From: Hemerocallis citrina
Lineage: Eukaryota > Streptophyta > Magnoliopsida > Asparagales > Asphodelaceae
Length of the DNA: 64,000 nt
Assembly: GCA_017893485.1 (NCBI GenBank)
Contig: CM030362.1
Span: 259,262,755 to 259,326,754, forward strand
Reading direction: 5' to 3'
Of this stretch, positions 40,401 through 48,249 are shown in pieces; positions within the stretch are counted from its first letter, which is position 1; each line of letters begins with the position of its first letter. The notes under the pieces are model-generated. The model did not search any database and was not told where the DNA came from. It worked only from the letters and a program-made list of their open reading frames with translations. The position numbers and the translations under genes were made by a program.

Positions 40401-41501
40401 GCATGTATGCTTTTTTGTATGCAAGTTGGTGACATATACAACAGAGCTAAAAATAATTCAGATGCAGTGGTTAAGTTTGACACTGAAAGAAGTTCTTTTA
40501 TTTTATAAGATGAGAGTGTGCAAACATATCATTATGCTCGATGGTGACGGCATACATGAAAGAGCTAATATGATTTAGATATAGTTTAAGTTCAATTTTG
40601 AAATGGAAAGAGAAGATTAACGAATCTCATCGCTATCATGACATTGGAGGAGCACGGATCATAAATCTTCTTCACTAAATTTGTTCAACTATGGATGTAG
40701 CCAGCTTTCGTGACTATGTAGTCTAAATTCATGCAACCTAGGACAATAAATCTAGGAGTTCATTGCAATTCACATGAATAAATAATAGTAGGAGGAATTA
40801 ATTTTTTTCTTTCTTAATAGGAACACTGCATACAATCATTGGGGCTCGTTACAATTCACAAGAATAAATAATAGTAGGAAGAATTAATTTTTTTTCTTTC
40901 TTAATAGGAACACTGCATACAATCATTGTTAGACCCTACAATCAAAAAATTCTTTTTTATAGAAAATTAAAATCTACGACAAGGATATAAGCACGGAAAG
41001 TATTGGTTACAATAGAATCATATGCAAAGTTCTAATCAATTCCATATATTCATCGGGTTGTTGACCGTAAAAAAGCCCATTTAAGTGTTGCATAAGATCA
41101 AACATTTAGTCAGTGCAGCTAGCTCCTTTTTCCAATTTATGATGAACTTATATAATGCAATTGAATTTCACTAATTTGGTCAGGAAAGTTCTCAACTTTA
41201 AAATGCTACTGAATCCAATTTCATCCATTCTGTTACCGAACCCATCAACGTTTGATTTTTCAAGTAATTAAACAAAAAAATTACAAGCTAAAAATTAAAA
41301 AAATTAAAAAAATATTCTCTTTCTTTCAATCCCATCCAATTTTGAATTGGGTTGCCAAATAATACAAATAAAATCCTAATTTTACAAAATAAAGAAAGGT
41401 ACCTTGAGCTTGGAATCTCTGACGGCGACGATGCCTGTTGATCTCCACCTTACGATCCGCTGAGAGCTCCAATCATCGCCTTTACTACTGCAACACCCCA
41501 T
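19356..41501 (-). CDS. Leucine-rich repeat protein, LRRC57-like, nine exons, 261 residues
   Basis: Exons on the minus strand: 41501-41403, 39831-39762, 39019-38973, 38854-38746, 38637-38552, 20418-20328, 20265-20180, 20039-19953, 19466-19356 (786 bp including TGA). All introns are GT-AG and every junction keeps frame. The product starts MGCCSSK (Gly2 and Cys3/4 suit N-myristoylation and palmitoylation), then has about eight 23-residue LRRs of the LxxLxLxxNxLxxLP type (residues about 45-225) and a basic C-terminal part with [16 protein letters not shown] ending DEGLDL. An in-frame TAA lies upstream of the start and no other ATG intervenes. The layout matches the small cytoplasmic LRR proteins related to animal LRRC57. 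Its role is unknown; LRRs usually bind partner proteins. Intron 5 is 18.1 kb of transposons, yet no coding damage is seen. Confidence 0.92.
19953..20039 (-). CDS. LRR gene exon 8
   Basis: 87 bp, encodes [19 protein letters not shown] and ends MEQFLQ, the last LRR. Phase 0 at both ends. Confidence 0.92.
20180..20265 (-). CDS. LRR gene exon 7
   Basis: 86 bp, encodes [19 protein letters not shown] and the next core. It is separated from exon 6 by an intron of only 62 bases. Confidence 0.92.
20328..20418 (-). CDS. LRR gene exon 6
   Basis: 91 bp, encodes [19 protein letters not shown] and TSLEEVQAN. The acceptor atgcag ends the 18.1-kb intron. The repeat register continues exactly from exon 5, which is the main proof that both halves are one gene. 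Confidence 0.92.
20419..20962. other. Intron sequence without recognised features
   Basis: No coding similarity. It abuts the left LTR of the chromovirus, whose outer tip is missing, so part of this stretch may belong to an unidentified insertion. Confidence 0.4.
20963..21330 (-). repeat. 3' LTR of the chromovirus (outer tip missing)
   Basis: Direct repeat of 26963-27325; the homology starts at ccacaagc and ends at gcatca. The first 20 or so bases of the LTR are replaced by unrelated sequence. The purine tract aggggatggtat lies just inside at 21331-21342 (minus strand). Confidence 0.85.
21264..21858 (-). pseudogene. Chromovirus pol C-terminus with chromodomain
   Basis: The frames read the C-terminal integrase region ([18 protein letters not shown], then [15 protein letters not shown]) and then [18 protein letters not shown], the typical chromodomain that directs integration to methylated heterochromatin. 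The frame runs across the purine tract and 22 codons into the 3' LTR before its stop at 21264. A frame change near 21690 separates the two parts. Confidence 0.85.
22046..22669 (-). pseudogene. Chromovirus integrase core
   Basis: Contains [12 protein letters not shown] (zinc region), SMDFITGLP (first catalytic Asp), [11 protein letters not shown] (second Asp) and [10 protein letters not shown] (catalytic Glu). This core is open over about 200 residues, so the damage lies elsewhere in pol. Confidence 0.88.
22947..24090 (-). pseudogene. Chromovirus RT and RNase H
   Basis: RT shows [14 protein letters not shown] (catalytic FFDD intact, about 23640) and further upstream frames broken near 23705 and 24000. 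RNase H shows [27 protein letters not shown] and IIQTDQ. A 24-bp tandem duplication (about 22994-23041) makes EFIIQTDQ appear twice, next to a catalytic Asp. A frameshift near 23405-23450 separates RT from RNase H. Confidence 0.87.
24110..24660 (-). pseudogene. Chromovirus protease
   Basis: The active-site region reads VFIDS, then a TGA where Gly is expected, then [13 protein letters not shown]. Downstream GSDIVLGV is followed by an in-frame TAG before WLRLLG. Both stops alone inactivate the enzyme. Confidence 0.8.
25425..25796. repeat. 188-bp tandem duplication in gag
   Basis: Both copies run from ctctgctcctgaggtatt to gcagaaatatc. They differ at only a few bases, so the duplication is later than most point mutations here or has been homogenised. 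The second copy ends within the target duplication of the hAT. Confidence 0.9.
25931..26230. repeat. Helitron-type 3' end followed by GA-rich module
   Basis: A short hairpin (gtgc-atc-gcac, 25931-25941) is followed by CTAG (25952-25955) and a T, the Helitron 3' signature. After it comes a module with GA microsatellite, a G-run and about 130 bp of unique sequence. The module recurs in reverse at 42531-42796 and partly at 42848-42974. Confidence 0.65.
26233..26581. mobile_element. MITE with long inverted arms (copy 1)
   Basis: Begins gggaaagcttcggttg and ends with its reverse complement. The arms of roughly 150 bp are nearly perfect inverted repeats, so the transcript would fold into a long hairpin. 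The right arm has lost about 30 bp near its end. A second copy is at 41827-42194 in the opposite orientation. The target duplication is unclear, so the superfamily is not assigned. Confidence 0.85.
26944..27325 (-). repeat. 5' LTR of the chromovirus
   Basis: 382 bp, TGATAAAAG to GCATCA. Internally (minus strand) it is followed by tttggtgctttcacc and the gag start 67 bases further on. A TATAAATA box lies at 27149-27156 on the minus strand. Confidence 0.85.
27149..27156 (-). promoter_or_regulatory. TATA box of the chromovirus 5' LTR
   Basis: TATAAATA on the minus strand, also conserved in the other LTR near 21150. It is sense to the LRR gene and could start transcripts inside intron 5. Confidence 0.5.
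27326..27674. other. Intron sequence without recognised features
   Basis: About 350 bp between the chromovirus and the split TIR element. No coding similarity, no inverted or direct repeat seen. Probably original intron or an unrecognised remnant. Confidence 0.4.
27799..28467 (-). repeat. 3' LTR of the Tat-like element
   Basis: 669 bp, TGCTGCTAATTTC to CATCTCA on the plus strand. A purine tract (cgggagtgaggggcttg on the minus strand) lies just inside at 28468-28484. It matches 37372-38081 with many substitutions and indels. Confidence 0.82.
28485..28980. other. AT-rich non-coding part of the Tat-like element
   Basis: From about 28620 to 28900 it consists almost only of attttt/aaattt words. 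No gene. Possibly low-complexity expansion inside the element. Confidence 0.5.
28990..29745. repeat. Degenerate tandem repeats rich in GTTGAC palindromes
   Basis: Five copies of a unit containing gtttgttcgg, then a ccgaac/ccgagc motif, acgtggc, and a gttgac...gtcaac inverted pair. Spacing is irregular (roughly 110 to 220 bp). TTGAC is the W-box core recognised by WRKY factors; about seven inverted pairs occur (for example near 28998, 29212, 29336, 29480, 29592, 29700). Confidence 0.75.
29746..30404. other. Non-coding interior of the Tat-like element
   Basis: Short open frames occur on both strands but none resembles a known protein. The region is rich in gaagag/cgaag words and leads into the next tandem array. 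Confidence 0.4.
30405..30920. repeat. Tandem repeats of about 85-110 bp
   Basis: Five units, each with gtgctccgcacacttgctcg, aagtggctagagcg, ctatgaaccatgagtggactccg and gggagcactcgaatggcgag. Short reading frames on both strands follow the repeat and are not considered genes. Confidence 0.85.
31140..31365 (-). pseudogene. Remnant of the pol start of the Tat-like element
   Basis: The minus strand reads MELLQEWRQ and LDELADIFF, then [12 protein letters not shown], which resembles the stretch ahead of RT in Tat-type pol (usually ending DVFAWS). The sequence then loses similarity. The hAT at 31366 separates it from the protease part. Confidence 0.45.
31366..34866 (-). mobile_element. hAT transposon, 3.5 kb, with decayed transposase
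   Basis: Terminal inverted repeats TAGGGGTGGCA and (right end, reversed) TAGGGATGGCA. Flanks atcgaggg (31358-31365) and atcgagga (34867-34874) form an 8-bp target duplication with one difference. Both subterminal regions are full of gggtcgggtc/gacccg repeats typical of plant Ac-type hATs. The transposase is on the minus strand with several stops. It sits in the protease-pol region of the Tat-like element. Confidence 0.92.
31879..34012 (-). pseudogene. hAT transposase, broken
   Basis: Reading right to left: an N-terminal part with PYVEPEF and a CKYCDKL-type BED zinc finger (about 33700), a middle part with [18 protein letters not shown] (33180) and [15 protein letters not shown] (33020), and a C-terminal hATC dimerisation domain with LNWYNQQDS (32230), STVAS (32100) and [15 protein letters not shown] (32060). 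Stops and frameshifts occur throughout, including one four codons after the start. The relative at 60772-62875 allows the parts to be recognised. Confidence 0.8.
34924..37356 (-). pseudogene. Gag and protease region of the Tat-like element
   Basis: Starts right after the primer site. Visible parts: a Pro-rich N-terminus, an Arg/Ser-rich stretch ([11 protein letters not shown], 36920), a gag domain with [19 protein letters not shown] (36480), [18 protein letters not shown] (36110), a knuckle [14 protein letters not shown] (35650) and the protease-flanking FVSLKLKQE and [15 protein letters not shown] (34990). Frames break at about 37020, 36720, 36270, 35935 and 35500. The order is that of the Tat lineage. 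Confidence 0.78.
37351..37371 (-). promoter_or_regulatory. Primer binding site of the Tat-like element
   Basis: The minus strand reads attggtgtcgtctgttggaa directly after the LTR end, a slightly decayed form of the site with core tggcgccgtctg common in Tat and Athila elements. Confidence 0.65.
37372..38081 (-). repeat. 5' LTR of the Tat-like element
   Basis: 710 bp, TGCTGCAGC to CATATCA on the plus strand, homologous to 27799-28467 with indels (for example an extra tgttgggttgt near 37918). Confidence 0.82.
38552..38637 (-). CDS. LRR gene exon 5
   Basis: 86 bp, encodes [20 protein letters not shown] and IGNLNN. The donor gtgagt lies at the start of the 18.1-kb intron. Confidence 0.92.
38746..38854 (-). 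CDS. LRR gene exon 4
   Basis: 109 bp, encodes two repeats ([11 protein letters not shown] and [15 protein letters not shown]). Donor gtaatt was preferred over the overlapping gtgtaa because only it joins exon 5 in frame (DE then [10 protein letters not shown]). Confidence 0.9.
38973..39019 (-). CDS. LRR gene exon 3
   Basis: 47 bp, encodes [15 protein letters not shown], linking the first and second repeats. Acceptor tgcag, donor gtgagg. Ends in phase 0. Confidence 0.9.
39762..39831 (-). CDS. LRR gene exon 2
   Basis: 70 bp, encodes [10 protein letters not shown] and the first LRR core [11 protein letters not shown]. Acceptor aacag, donor gtaagt. Leaves one base of the next codon. Confidence 0.92.
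39940..40062. repeat. 41-bp minisatellite in intron 1
   Basis: Three nearly identical units of gagattaactacataaaac plus an A-run and tatatccatttgat. Young, as the copies differ by one or two bases. Confidence 0.9.
40769..40926. repeat. Tandem duplication in intron 1
   Basis: About 80 bp (attcac, aataaataatagtagga, ttcttaataggaacactgca, tacaatcattg) occurs twice in a row with few differences. Confidence 0.85.
41403..41501 (-). CDS. LRR gene exon 1 (residues 1-33)
   Basis: Encodes [11 protein letters not shown] through [15 protein letters not shown]. Start chosen as the first ATG after an in-frame TAA. The donor gtacct follows. Phase 0. Confidence 0.92.
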
Positions 41502-41826
41502 TCTTGATTCAAACCAACAACTTTACACGATTCAAGATAGTAAGAAAATAAATCAGAGGGGATTTGGTGTTGAGGTTCAGAAATGGTCGTGTATTGACGG
41601 TGGAATCGATTTGATTTGGGAAAAATATGGGATTTTTTTTGGGAGGAAGGAGATTTTGATGAGAGGGAATGACGAGCTTTTTTGTGAAGACAGCGGAGTC
41701 CTGCAATCCTTGAAGAATTGGCTTCACACACGCGCGTTTACACCTTTATTTTTTAAAACCTTAGGTGGCACAATACTAGGAGGTTAGCATAGAGTTGATG
41801 AGATAAATCTTCTACAATAACATCTA
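41502..41826 (-). promoter_or_regulatory. 5' leader and promoter region of the LRR gene
   Basis: The stretch upstream of the start codon up to the neighbouring MITE. It has no open frame joining the gene and an in-frame TAA about 17 bases upstream of ATG. No clear TATA box was identified; an acgcgcg-type GC patch lies near 41730. The compact distance to the MITE suggests the promoter lies between or includes it. Confidence 0.5.
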
Positions 41827-42194
41827 GGGAAAGCTTCGGTTGAGCACTATTTTAGTGCTCACTGCGTGAACATTAGGTCTTTGGGCGTTCATATCGAAAA
41901 TCCGAACCGTTCACATTGATCTACACATCTACATTAGTCTAAATATGTAAAATCAAATCATTTGAAATTCATTTGCCCATCCATCATGTGACTATAAAAA
42001 CAATAATTTTCAGCCATACAATTTTGTAACACTTCAATGAATGGGCAAATGAATTTCAAATGATTTGATTTTACATATTTAGACTAATTTAGATGTGTAG
42101 ATCAATGTGAACGATTCGGATTTTCGATATGAACGCCCGAAGGCCTAGTGTTCACGCGGTGAGCACTAGAGTAGTGCTCAACCGAAGCTTTCCC
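41827..42194. mobile_element. MITE with long inverted arms (copy 2)
   Basis: 368 bp from gggaaagcttcggttg to its complement. Here both arms are complete (about 150 bp each), and the central loop is the reverse complement of that in copy 1. It sits about 325 bp upstream of the LRR start codon. No clean target duplication is visible. Confidence 0.88.
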
Positions 42195-42204
42195 ATATCA
42201 TCTA

Positions 42205-42920
42205 TCTCTACTACTATAATGGGAGAGCCCCTTAGTCAGTAACCCAAGTCAGTAACCCAACCCGTGCAACGCACGGGTTGGGTTACTTTGGTAAATATTT
42301 TCGAAAGTGGACCTGTTTGGTAAATATTTTCGAAAGTGGATTAGTTTGGAAATTATTTTCTTTTTCATTATGGACTAATTTTGGTAAATATTTTAGAAAG
42401 TGGACCTGTTTTGTAAATATTTTCGAAAGTGGATCGGTTTGGAAATTATTTTCTTCTTACCCTTTTCATTATCCTTCAATTTTTTCCACGTGCACATGTG
42501 TACGTGTCTGATACTAGTATAATAAATTACAAAGAAAGCTATTAAGTGACTCTTATTCAATTTCCTCTAAAATTAATGACCTAGATTGATTCTCACAAAA
42601 CATATTTTTCAGTCTAAAAATTTCAAACTCCAAAATTAAATTCCCCCCCCCCCTCCCCCTCCCACCCACCTCCCACCCAAACTAAAAAGCTCATTACTTT
42701 ATTACTATCTCTCTCTTCTCTGTTCACTTTTTCATATTTCTCCTTTCCTCTCTCTCCCTCTCTCTCTCTTTCTTTCTTAACTTATTTAGAAACTAGTAGT
42801 TTACACGTGCGATGCACGTTTTAATAAATATAGTTTTTTAAAATAAAAATTCCAAAACAAAAAAACTCATTACTTTATTACCATCTCTCTCTTCTCTGTT
42901 CACTTTTTCATATTTCTTTC

Positions 42921-42951
<31 letters not shown>

Positions 42952-43488
42952 TTCTTAACTTATTTAGAAACTAGTAGTTTACACGTGCGATGCACGTTTT
43001 AATAAATATAGTTTTTTAAAATAAAAATTTAGACGTAGTCTTGATTTGGATCTAGGACCTTCTTTATAATAGTTATGCACGTGCGTTGCACGGGTTGGTA
43101 GAATGACAAAACATTTACAAATCACACTAAGGCCTTCTCCCATTATAATATTAGAGATTTAGATTTTAAGATTTTAGGTTTGTAAAATTTTCAGAATTTT
43201 TATGTTTTTTTATTGCATGTGTTATATTGAAAATAGCAAATATCTCTTCAACAAGTTAAATTTCATCATTTTCTATCTTTAAAGTTCTAAGAAGTTGGCT
43301 TTTACACCCTCATTTATAATTATTTTTCAACATATACTAATAGAAACATGGACTTTTATTTACAACTAATTATTGTCATACTATTCAAACTTGAACTACA
43401 TAATTGCTGTTTTACTATTTACAGGGCTTTTCGTGTGTTGTATCGTTCCGACGACGTGCCGTAGGCACGTGTGCAGGGGCAAATCTAG
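42205..43488 (+). mobile_element. Non-autonomous Helitron, 1.28 kb
   Basis: Starts TCTCTACTACTATAAT after an A and ends with a hairpin (gtgcc-gta-ggcac, 43457-43467) followed by CTAG and a T, so it lies between A and T as Helitrons do. No RepHel protein. The interior holds four tggtaaatattttcgaaag-type repeats (42288-42450), a cccgtgcaacgcacggg palindrome and two inverted copies of another Helitron 3' end with the CT-rich module. Confidence 0.85.
42531..42974. repeat. CT-rich modules with Helitron 3' ends (two copies)
   Basis: Reverse complement of the module at 25931-26230: a full copy (42531-42796) and a partial tandem copy (about 42848-42974). Each ends at a CTAG followed by the hairpin cacgtgcgatgcacg. 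Long C-runs and CT microsatellites are inside. Confidence 0.75.
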
Positions 43489-43856
43489 TTCAATAATATT
43501 GTATATCTAAGGTTGTAAATAATTGGGTTGTAAAAGATTGTGTAGGTGTAGCATTATTGATTTTCAAAGACCCATTTTAGAAGTATGTGTAAATGTATAG
43601 TGAATTTTTATTGTTATATAACATGATGGCCAGGTAAGAATGAGTTTTGAAACATTTTCTATCCGAACCCAAAATAGTAAACTAGTTTTCTTTTTGATGG
43701 GATTAGAGTCTATAGTGAACTAGCTTTCTTTTTTATAGGATAAGAGTCTATACTCACGAGTTCAGGTTGAGTAGTGGGTTGGTTGGACAATAATTACTTA
43801 ATCAACAAAATTCTCGCACATGCAACTTATTTTTCGTGGGGAGGTCTAAAGGTCAT
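43489..43856. other. Spacer without recognised features
   Basis: Nothing recognised. A partial repetition of tctatagtgaactagcttt-like words near 43680-43755. It ends at the hAT tip. Confidence 0.4.
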
Positions 43857-44438
43857 TAGGGTCGGGCTAGCCGGGACTAGCTCGGCCCGCCCCGCCCAAA
43901 TCCGAGCTGAATCGGGGCCAATCCTCCAAAACAAACCCGTTTAGTCCGGTCCTTCGAATTTATCAAAAAAAACCAATTTAGGTTAGGCTAGCCTGCAGTC
44001 CGGACCGGCCAGATCCGGGACCGGGTTGAACCAACCCGATCCGGTCCGAGCTGGCCAACTGACCAACCGTTGGCATTTCTTTCCAAAAAAAAAATAAATA
44101 AATAAATCAAAATTGGGTTTTGTAATTACTTAAATACCTCCCAACAGATCTATACTAGCTAGTTTTTTGAGGTATTTTGAAAAATTCAAAAAAATGCATA
44201 TTGTACATATACAACTTCATTTCATTCAATTCTCTTCACAGATTCACTCAACTCTCTCTACTATCTCTCAACTCTCTCAACAAATCAACAATAATCAACA
44301 GCATTCAACTATTCTCTTAGAGCATCTACAGTCGTGATTATCAAAAATGGCTAAATGCATATTTACATATAGCATTTTTAGCATTTGCGGCAGTCGTCCA
44401 ATGCTATTTTATAGTAATTTAATATATAAAAAATATAA

Positions 44439-44623
44439 AACGGACTTTGTAGATCTGTCGTAGGGCAAAATGAATATAAAATTAATTATTTAAATAATTT
44501 TTTATTGTTAGACGGATGTTGAAGATCCGTCGGAAGGAAAAAAAAAAACAAAAATGGATAGACGGACTTCGAAGGTCCGTCCGTGATTTAGGGAAGCCTC
44601 GGACGAATCTTGAAGATCTGTCC
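44439..44623. repeat. Left subterminal palindromes of the Harbinger element
   Basis: Four copies of an imperfect 21-bp palindrome, consensus gacggatcttgaagatccgt followed by c: 44439-44460, 44511-44531, 44561-44581 and 44601-44623. Subterminal repeats of this sort are usual binding sites for transposon proteins; that role is inferred here. Confidence 0.8.
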
Positions 44624-45942
44624 GTTAATTTTGCTTTTTAATTTTGCTTTTTTTTTGCTTTACTCCATTATTTGAGCCTCTGTTTTTGGCTTTATTAATA
44701 AATTTAGGATGAAATTGCCCCTAGATAATCTTCTATATATTTATGAAGTTTTATTACTACGAGGCAAACTTCAATCTGCTCTCGCCCCACTCTCTATCTC
44801 AATTTCTTAATTAGTCGAGGTTCAATCTTCTTCGGGAGGTCATCTCTTACTATCTTTTTTTTTTAATTAGCCAAATCGAGGTACGATGTCTTCAATACGA
44901 AGATTTATTGGTCGTTTGAAATCAAAGCGGGAACATATGTCAGCTCATGGCAACACAAGCAACGAAGCTGAAGGAGAGATTCTAAATGTCGACTTTGCCG
45001 ATGAATCCAGTTGGAATCGTGTAGTAGACGATTCAAAACATATCAGTCAATATATTACTGTTACCCCTAAGGGTGGTTTGTAAATTCAGGGCAATTTGGG
45101 AAGGACCCAATCAAGATGTACAATCAGGACTGCTTACAGCTCCCGCTAATTAAACAACTAGTAGAGCAGGCGGGATGGCACCGTTTCATGAAAATCAATA
45201 CAAATAGATCGTCGATGCGGCTCGTCGAGGCACTTGTTGAGAGATGGTGGGACACTACCCTCACTTTCCACCTACCGTATGGTGAGTTGGGTTTCACTCC
45301 ATTGGATTGGGTTATGCTAACGGGGATTCCTATCGGTATCGGTGACTTGCCTCTATGCAACGACGAGGCCTATACTTTCGAAATTGTTCAAAATCGCTTC
45401 TTTCTAAAATTAACAGTAGATGATTGGAAATCACAAGGTATACGGTTTTCTTTTTTCAAAAATTATTTTACCAATACTTTGATTGAAGAAGCTGAAACCG
45501 ATATGGCACTAACAATAAGGATTGCACGAGCTTTCTTTACGTACTTCCTTGGTGCATTTCTTTATCGTAATGGTGCTGGGTTAGTAAGATGTGGTTGGCT
45601 AGCCATAGTTGCAGATCTGAATGATGTTGCCAAATATGATTGGGGTAGTCATGCACTTGCTCTGTTGTATTTGTCTTTGGACTCATGTAGCAGACTTAAA
45701 GTGAAGTCATTTAATGGGCCGTGGCAAGTGTTGGAGGTAATACTAAATTTATTAAGTACTAATTTTAGTCGAATAATGTCATTATATTATTTCAATTGGT
45801 CTATTCGTAGCATATTTGATAAAAAAATTTACAGTATTAGGCTAACGAATACACAAATTGTTGTATTCCAGTTAGAGATAGGAACATTCTTATGGAGACT
45901 CACATGGCTAATTCTGAAGTCTGGCCGAAAATTTTGCGATGG

Positions 45943-46094
45943 TTTAGCGCCCCAAATTTTCAATATAATATCTCAGAAATACGTGACACAATTTTCAGCA
46001 TCTACCTCAAAGTAATAGTAAACATAGCCAAAACACAGAATAATTTTTTCAACTTTTATTACATCAATTCTTTACAAAGCACAGCGGAAAATTG
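45943..46094 (-). repeat. Truncated 3' LTR of the Tekay-like element
   Basis: Matches 48255-48415 (gccccaaattttcaat against gccccgaatttccaaa, then the shared cagaaatacgtg). At 46095 it changes abruptly to pol sequence, so the deletion removed the rest of this LTR together with integrase. Confidence 0.8.
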
Positions 46095-46214
46095 AACATA
46101 ATGCCTCCACTGCTTCAAGGCAAAGATGATAGCTGCTAATTTCAGGTCATGCGTCAGATAATTCTTCTCATGCGGACGCAACTGCCTCGAACCATAAGAA
46201 ATAACCTTGCCTTC

Positions 46215-47640
46215 CTACATCAAGACGCACTCCAAACCTCTAAGAGATGCATCACTGAAGATATCATAATCCTTCCCAACTTGTGGCAAAGCTAAGATAG
46301 GCGTAGTCGTCAACCTCTCCATTAGCTCCAGGAAACTCGCCTCACACTTATCAGTCCAAGTGAATGCCACATTCTTCTGAGTTAACCCTGTCAAAGAAAC
46401 AACAATCTGTGCATAGCCCTGAATGAATCTCCTGTAGTACCCAGCCAATCCCAAGAAACTCCTGACTTCCTTCACTGTCGTTGGCCTGGGCCAATGCTTC
46501 ATAGCTTCAACCTTCTGAGGATCAGTGACCACTCCCTCCTTAGAAATGATATGACCAAGGAAAGCTACCTCAGACTTCTAAAACTCACACTTCGATAGCT
46601 TGGCATACAAGCTATGCTCCTATAACTTCTTTAATACCCCTGCCAAGTGCTTAGAGTGCTCTTCCTCCGACTTCGAATATACTAGAATATTATCTATGAA
46701 AACCACCACGAAGGAATCAATAAATGTCTGCAAAATCCGACCCATCATATCCAAGAATACTGCTGGTGCATTCGTCACTCCGAATGGCATTACCAAAAAC
46801 TCATAGAGTCCATGACGAGTCCTGAAATATGTTTTACTCACATCTTCCTCCTTGACTCGAACCTGATGATACCCTGACCGCAGATCAATCTTCGAAATCA
46901 CAGCTACTCCCCGAAGCCTATCGAACAAATCATCAATTCGTGGAAGCGGATACTTGTTCTGAATAGTCATCCTGTTCAACTTCCGATAGTCAATGCACAT
47001 CCTCATTGACTCATCCTTCTTCTTCACTAACAACATTGGTGCTCCCCACGGTGAAGAACTCGGCCTGATAAATCTCTTACTCAGCAATTCCTCAATCTGC
47101 TTCTTAACTTTATCTTGCTCTACAGGCGCCATCCTGTACGGAGCCTTAGAAATCAGAGCACTCCCCGAATGAACATTAATACAGAACTCAACATCTCGCT
47201 GCGGTGGCAATCCCGACAAATCTTTCAAGAATATCGTAGGAAAATTCCTGACAACCGGAATGCTTCTGACTTCATCTGGAATCATCAACTTAGATACCAT
47301 AGTAGTCACCTTCGGGTCATTCATCTTCCCCTGAAAAATCACTACGAGCCCCCCTGGTGCTTTCACTAACACATCTTTCTTCTTGCATTCAATTATGGCA
47401 TCATATATTGCCATCCAATCAATGCCCATGATCACATCCACACACAAGACTTGCAGTTCAATGAGTTCAATGCCAAATAATCTCCCACCAATCTCGATAT
47501 CACAGCCCTCATAATATCGATCAACAATCAATTCTTTCCCTGATGGTGTTGCCACCGACAAGAATTTGCTTGGAAACACCTTAGGTTCCACACCTAAAAC
47601 TTTAGCCAAATTGGGTGACACAAATGTATGCAAAGAACTA
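46215..47640 (-). pseudogene. Tekay-like protease, RT and partial RNase H
   Basis: The protease region reads [16 protein letters not shown] with the active-site Asp lost in a frameshift at its start. RT is open over 337 residues (47633-46620) with [22 protein letters not shown] and [11 protein letters not shown], but the catalytic FIDD has become FIDN. RNase H starts GLAGYYRRFIQGY (46440) and ends after FSDASLRGLECVLM. Confidence 0.88.
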
Positions 47641-47689
47641 GTACAAATAAAACTTTTGCTTTTATTCCATTAACCAAAACAAATCCTGT

Positions 47690-48015
47690 TACATGAATAA
47701 TGAGGTTTCCAAGACTTCAAAGACCATCTCCATCTGTCTAATCCATTCATCAGACTCATTTGGATCAGACTGCCCCTAAAAAAACAGGCAGCTTCATTCG
47801 CTTGAAGGACTCAACTTGCTTAATTGGTTCATCATAAACAAACACTGGTCCAGCCCCTTGATTCTAATTCTAATTCTGAGCCATGTTGGCTGCCATGAAT
47901 GCATTCAAGATCTGATACACTATGGCAATCTCAGTCTCAAGATCAAGTCCAGCCTCACGGGAACTCTCAACCCCATCACCATTTCCACCATTCCTAGTCC
48001 TAGATCCTGCCATTA
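47690..48015 (-). pseudogene. Tekay-like gag fragment
   Basis: Begins MAGSRTRNGGNGDG (48013) and reaches VESFKRMKLPVFLGA. It then joins directly to protease sequence near 47660, so the middle of gag and its zinc knuckle are deleted. Several stops. Confidence 0.6.
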
Positions 48016-48237
48016 TACTGAATACTGCAAAACGAGGAAAAAGTTAAAGCATCACAACACACTTCATATTTACACCAATACCTCATGGCAAAACCTCAAT
48101 CATATCCCAGACCATAACATCTTGTTTTAATTCTATGTGATACTCACACTTTAATGTCCACACCCAGGTACTCATGCTCTAATGTCCACACCTGGGTTTA
48201 TTTTTTTATACTATGTTTATCATTACTATTGAAGCAT

Positions 48238-48249
48238 GCTCTGGTACCA
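48238..48249 (-). promoter_or_regulatory. Primer binding site of the Tekay-like element
   Basis: Minus strand tggtaccagagc, five bases after the LTR end; tRNA-Met type with one change from tggtatcagagc. Confidence 0.75.

Noticed and set aside
19356..41501. LRR gene as a pseudogene cut in two by transposons
   Set aside because: All nine exons are in frame with consensus splice sites, and exon 5 joins exon 6 in exact LRR register; nothing in the coding sequence is broken.
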